Assembly (NCBI GenBank): GCA_902762335.1
Contig: CACWNZ010000092.1
Coordinates: 1 to 6,282 of the forward strand
Length of the DNA: 6,282 nucleotides
From: an uncultured Ruminococcus sp.
GTDB taxonomy: Bacteria > Bacillota > Clostridia > Oscillospirales > Acutalibacteraceae
Reading direction: 5' to 3'
Shown in pieces: positions 5,476 to 6,282 of this stretch. Below the pieces are notes generated by a model that saw only the letters and a program-made list of their open reading frames with translations, was not told the origin of the DNA and did not search any database. The number at the start of each line of letters is the position of its first letter. Positions within the stretch are counted from its first letter, which is position 1. Both the position numbers and the translations under genes were made by a program.

Positions 5476-6282
5476 TCAGATATTATTATATTCGGTATTG
5501 CTGCTTTTTCTTGTGCCTGCCGACGCAAGCTGGGGTCTTATTGGCAGAAGCTCCTCCGCCCTTTGTTCAAAGGACTTCTTCAGCTCTGAGAGCTGTCTTA
5601 CCGAAAGCTCCTCCGTGATATGCGCAAGGGTATCAGAGCTAAGCTCGGGCAGCACAAGGGCTCCGAGCCCCTTTATGTCTCTTATCAGCCTGTCACGGTA
5701 GAACTCACCCTCGGCGGCTTTTTTCTCAAGCGCTCTGAATTTCTGTATGAGAGCTCTCATTTCCTCCTCAGAGAAGCTCTGCTCGCCGCCTGCAAACAGT
5801 TTTTTCTCTATATCCACTCCACTCACCTCCCTTCGCAGCCATTTTGTGTTCTTTTCCTCATAGCTTTTTATCACGCCTGCCTTTTTCTGCGCAGGCACAG
5901 CCACAAAAGACCACTCGTATGCATCGGTCGGCTCATCAAGTGTAGCTATACACAGTCTGCCGCCGTAGCTTTTGCCCTTTATATGCCCGCACAGGGAAAT
6001 ATCCTTCCCGCATACAGAGCAGGTGCGTTTTCTCACGGAGCAGCCTATGCTTACCTCCTTTTTTATGCCGCTGTCCAGCGCAAGAATGAGCTCCTCATTT
6101 TTGCCGGCTCTGGGCATATACGCCCTTGCGCACAGCCTTTTATACGGTCTGCCGTCCGAAGTGAGCCTTCCGCTCACCTGCTCGGTCCCGCAAGAGAATA
6201 TCCTTGCGCTCTGGTTGTCGGTTTTAGGCTCATGGTCGGTTATGCCCGTAACGCCGATATACAGCTTGCTCAGAACCTCAAG
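5476..6282 (-). CDS. Prohead protease with fused scaffold-like C-terminus, N-terminus beyond right edge
   Basis: The frame is open to the window edge; 268 residues are visible, and the GTG at 6177 is internal because family sequence continues upstream of it. Residues 10-29 (GVTGITDHEP to QSARIF) contain the likely catalytic His17; KKEVSIGCSV at 74-83 holds the likely catalytic Ser78; PTDAYEWSFVAVPAQ at 118-132 is the conserved closing segment. This is the S78/U35 (HK97 gp4-like) prohead maturation protease, which cuts scaffold and capsid N-arms in the assembling head. Between Ser and the closing segment lies a CxxC-x6-CxH cluster (88-100), a likely metal site. From about residue 140 the chain becomes a charged helical, coiled-coil-like scaffold domain (FSEEEMRALIQKFRALEKKA and on to ELKKSFEQRAEELL) ending NTEYNNI. 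The decoration gene follows after 20 bases. Family and fusion are confident; exact catalytic residues are by analogy. Confidence 0.88.
   Translation of the reverse strand, partial: LEVLSKLYIGVTGITDHEPKTDNQSARIFSCGTEQVSGRLTSDGRPYKRLCARAYMPRAGKNEELILALDSGIKKEVSIGCSVRKRTCSVCGKDISLCGHIKGKSYGGRLCIATLDEPTDAYEWSFVAVPAQKKAGVIKSYEEKNTKWLRREVSGVDIEKKLFAGGEQSFSEEEMRALIQKFRALEKKAAEGEFYRDRLIRDIKGLGALVLPELSSDTLAHITEELSVRQLSELKKSFEQRAEELLPIRPQLASAGTRKSSNTEYNNI

Overview
The window holds part of a tailed-phage (Caudoviricetes) virion structural module, most likely a prophage or phage of a gut-type Clostridia host. Every supported gene lies on the minus strand, so gene order runs from high to low coordinates. 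Genes are packed end to end: stop and start codons often overlap or lie within about 20 bases, most starts carry a strong GGAGG-type ribosome site, and several starts are GTG or TTG. I see no promoter, terminator, tRNA, CRISPR array or insertion sequence inside the module, and no gene-free stretch above 300 bases. The host guess (Ruminococcus/Oscillospiraceae-like Bacillota) rests on protein style, frequent ATA and AGA/AGG codons and strong Shine-Dalgarno sites. It is inference only.

Head region, about 6282 to 4094: a prohead protease with a fused scaffold-like tail (its start lies beyond the right edge), a small capsid decoration protein, and an HK97-fold major capsid protein. Neck region, about 4072 to 2980: three small proteins in the positions of the gp6-like connector, the head-closure (stopper) protein and the tail terminator/completion protein. 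Tail region, about 2968 to 1: a tail-tube-like protein, a 51-residue unknown protein, a LysM-carrying baseplate protein, an XkdQ/gpD-like hub, a short gpV-like spike, an XkdS/gp46-like baseplate protein, and the N-terminus of a baseplate J-like wedge protein that runs off the left edge.

The order protease, capsid, connectors, tube, LysM protein, hub, spike, gp46-like, J is close to the PBSX/skin-type contractile prophage order (xkdF to xkdT). Two large genes expected in such a module are absent from their usual places. No tail sheath lies before the tube gene, and no tape-measure gene lies between tube and LysM protein, where there is room for only 51 codons. Either these genes sit elsewhere, or the element builds an unusually short or differently specified tail. 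This is the most interesting signal here.

A second point is the extreme left end. The baseplate J protein reads as a normal family N-terminus to about position 60 and then loses family character. That could be a recombination junction, an assembly chimera or simple divergence.
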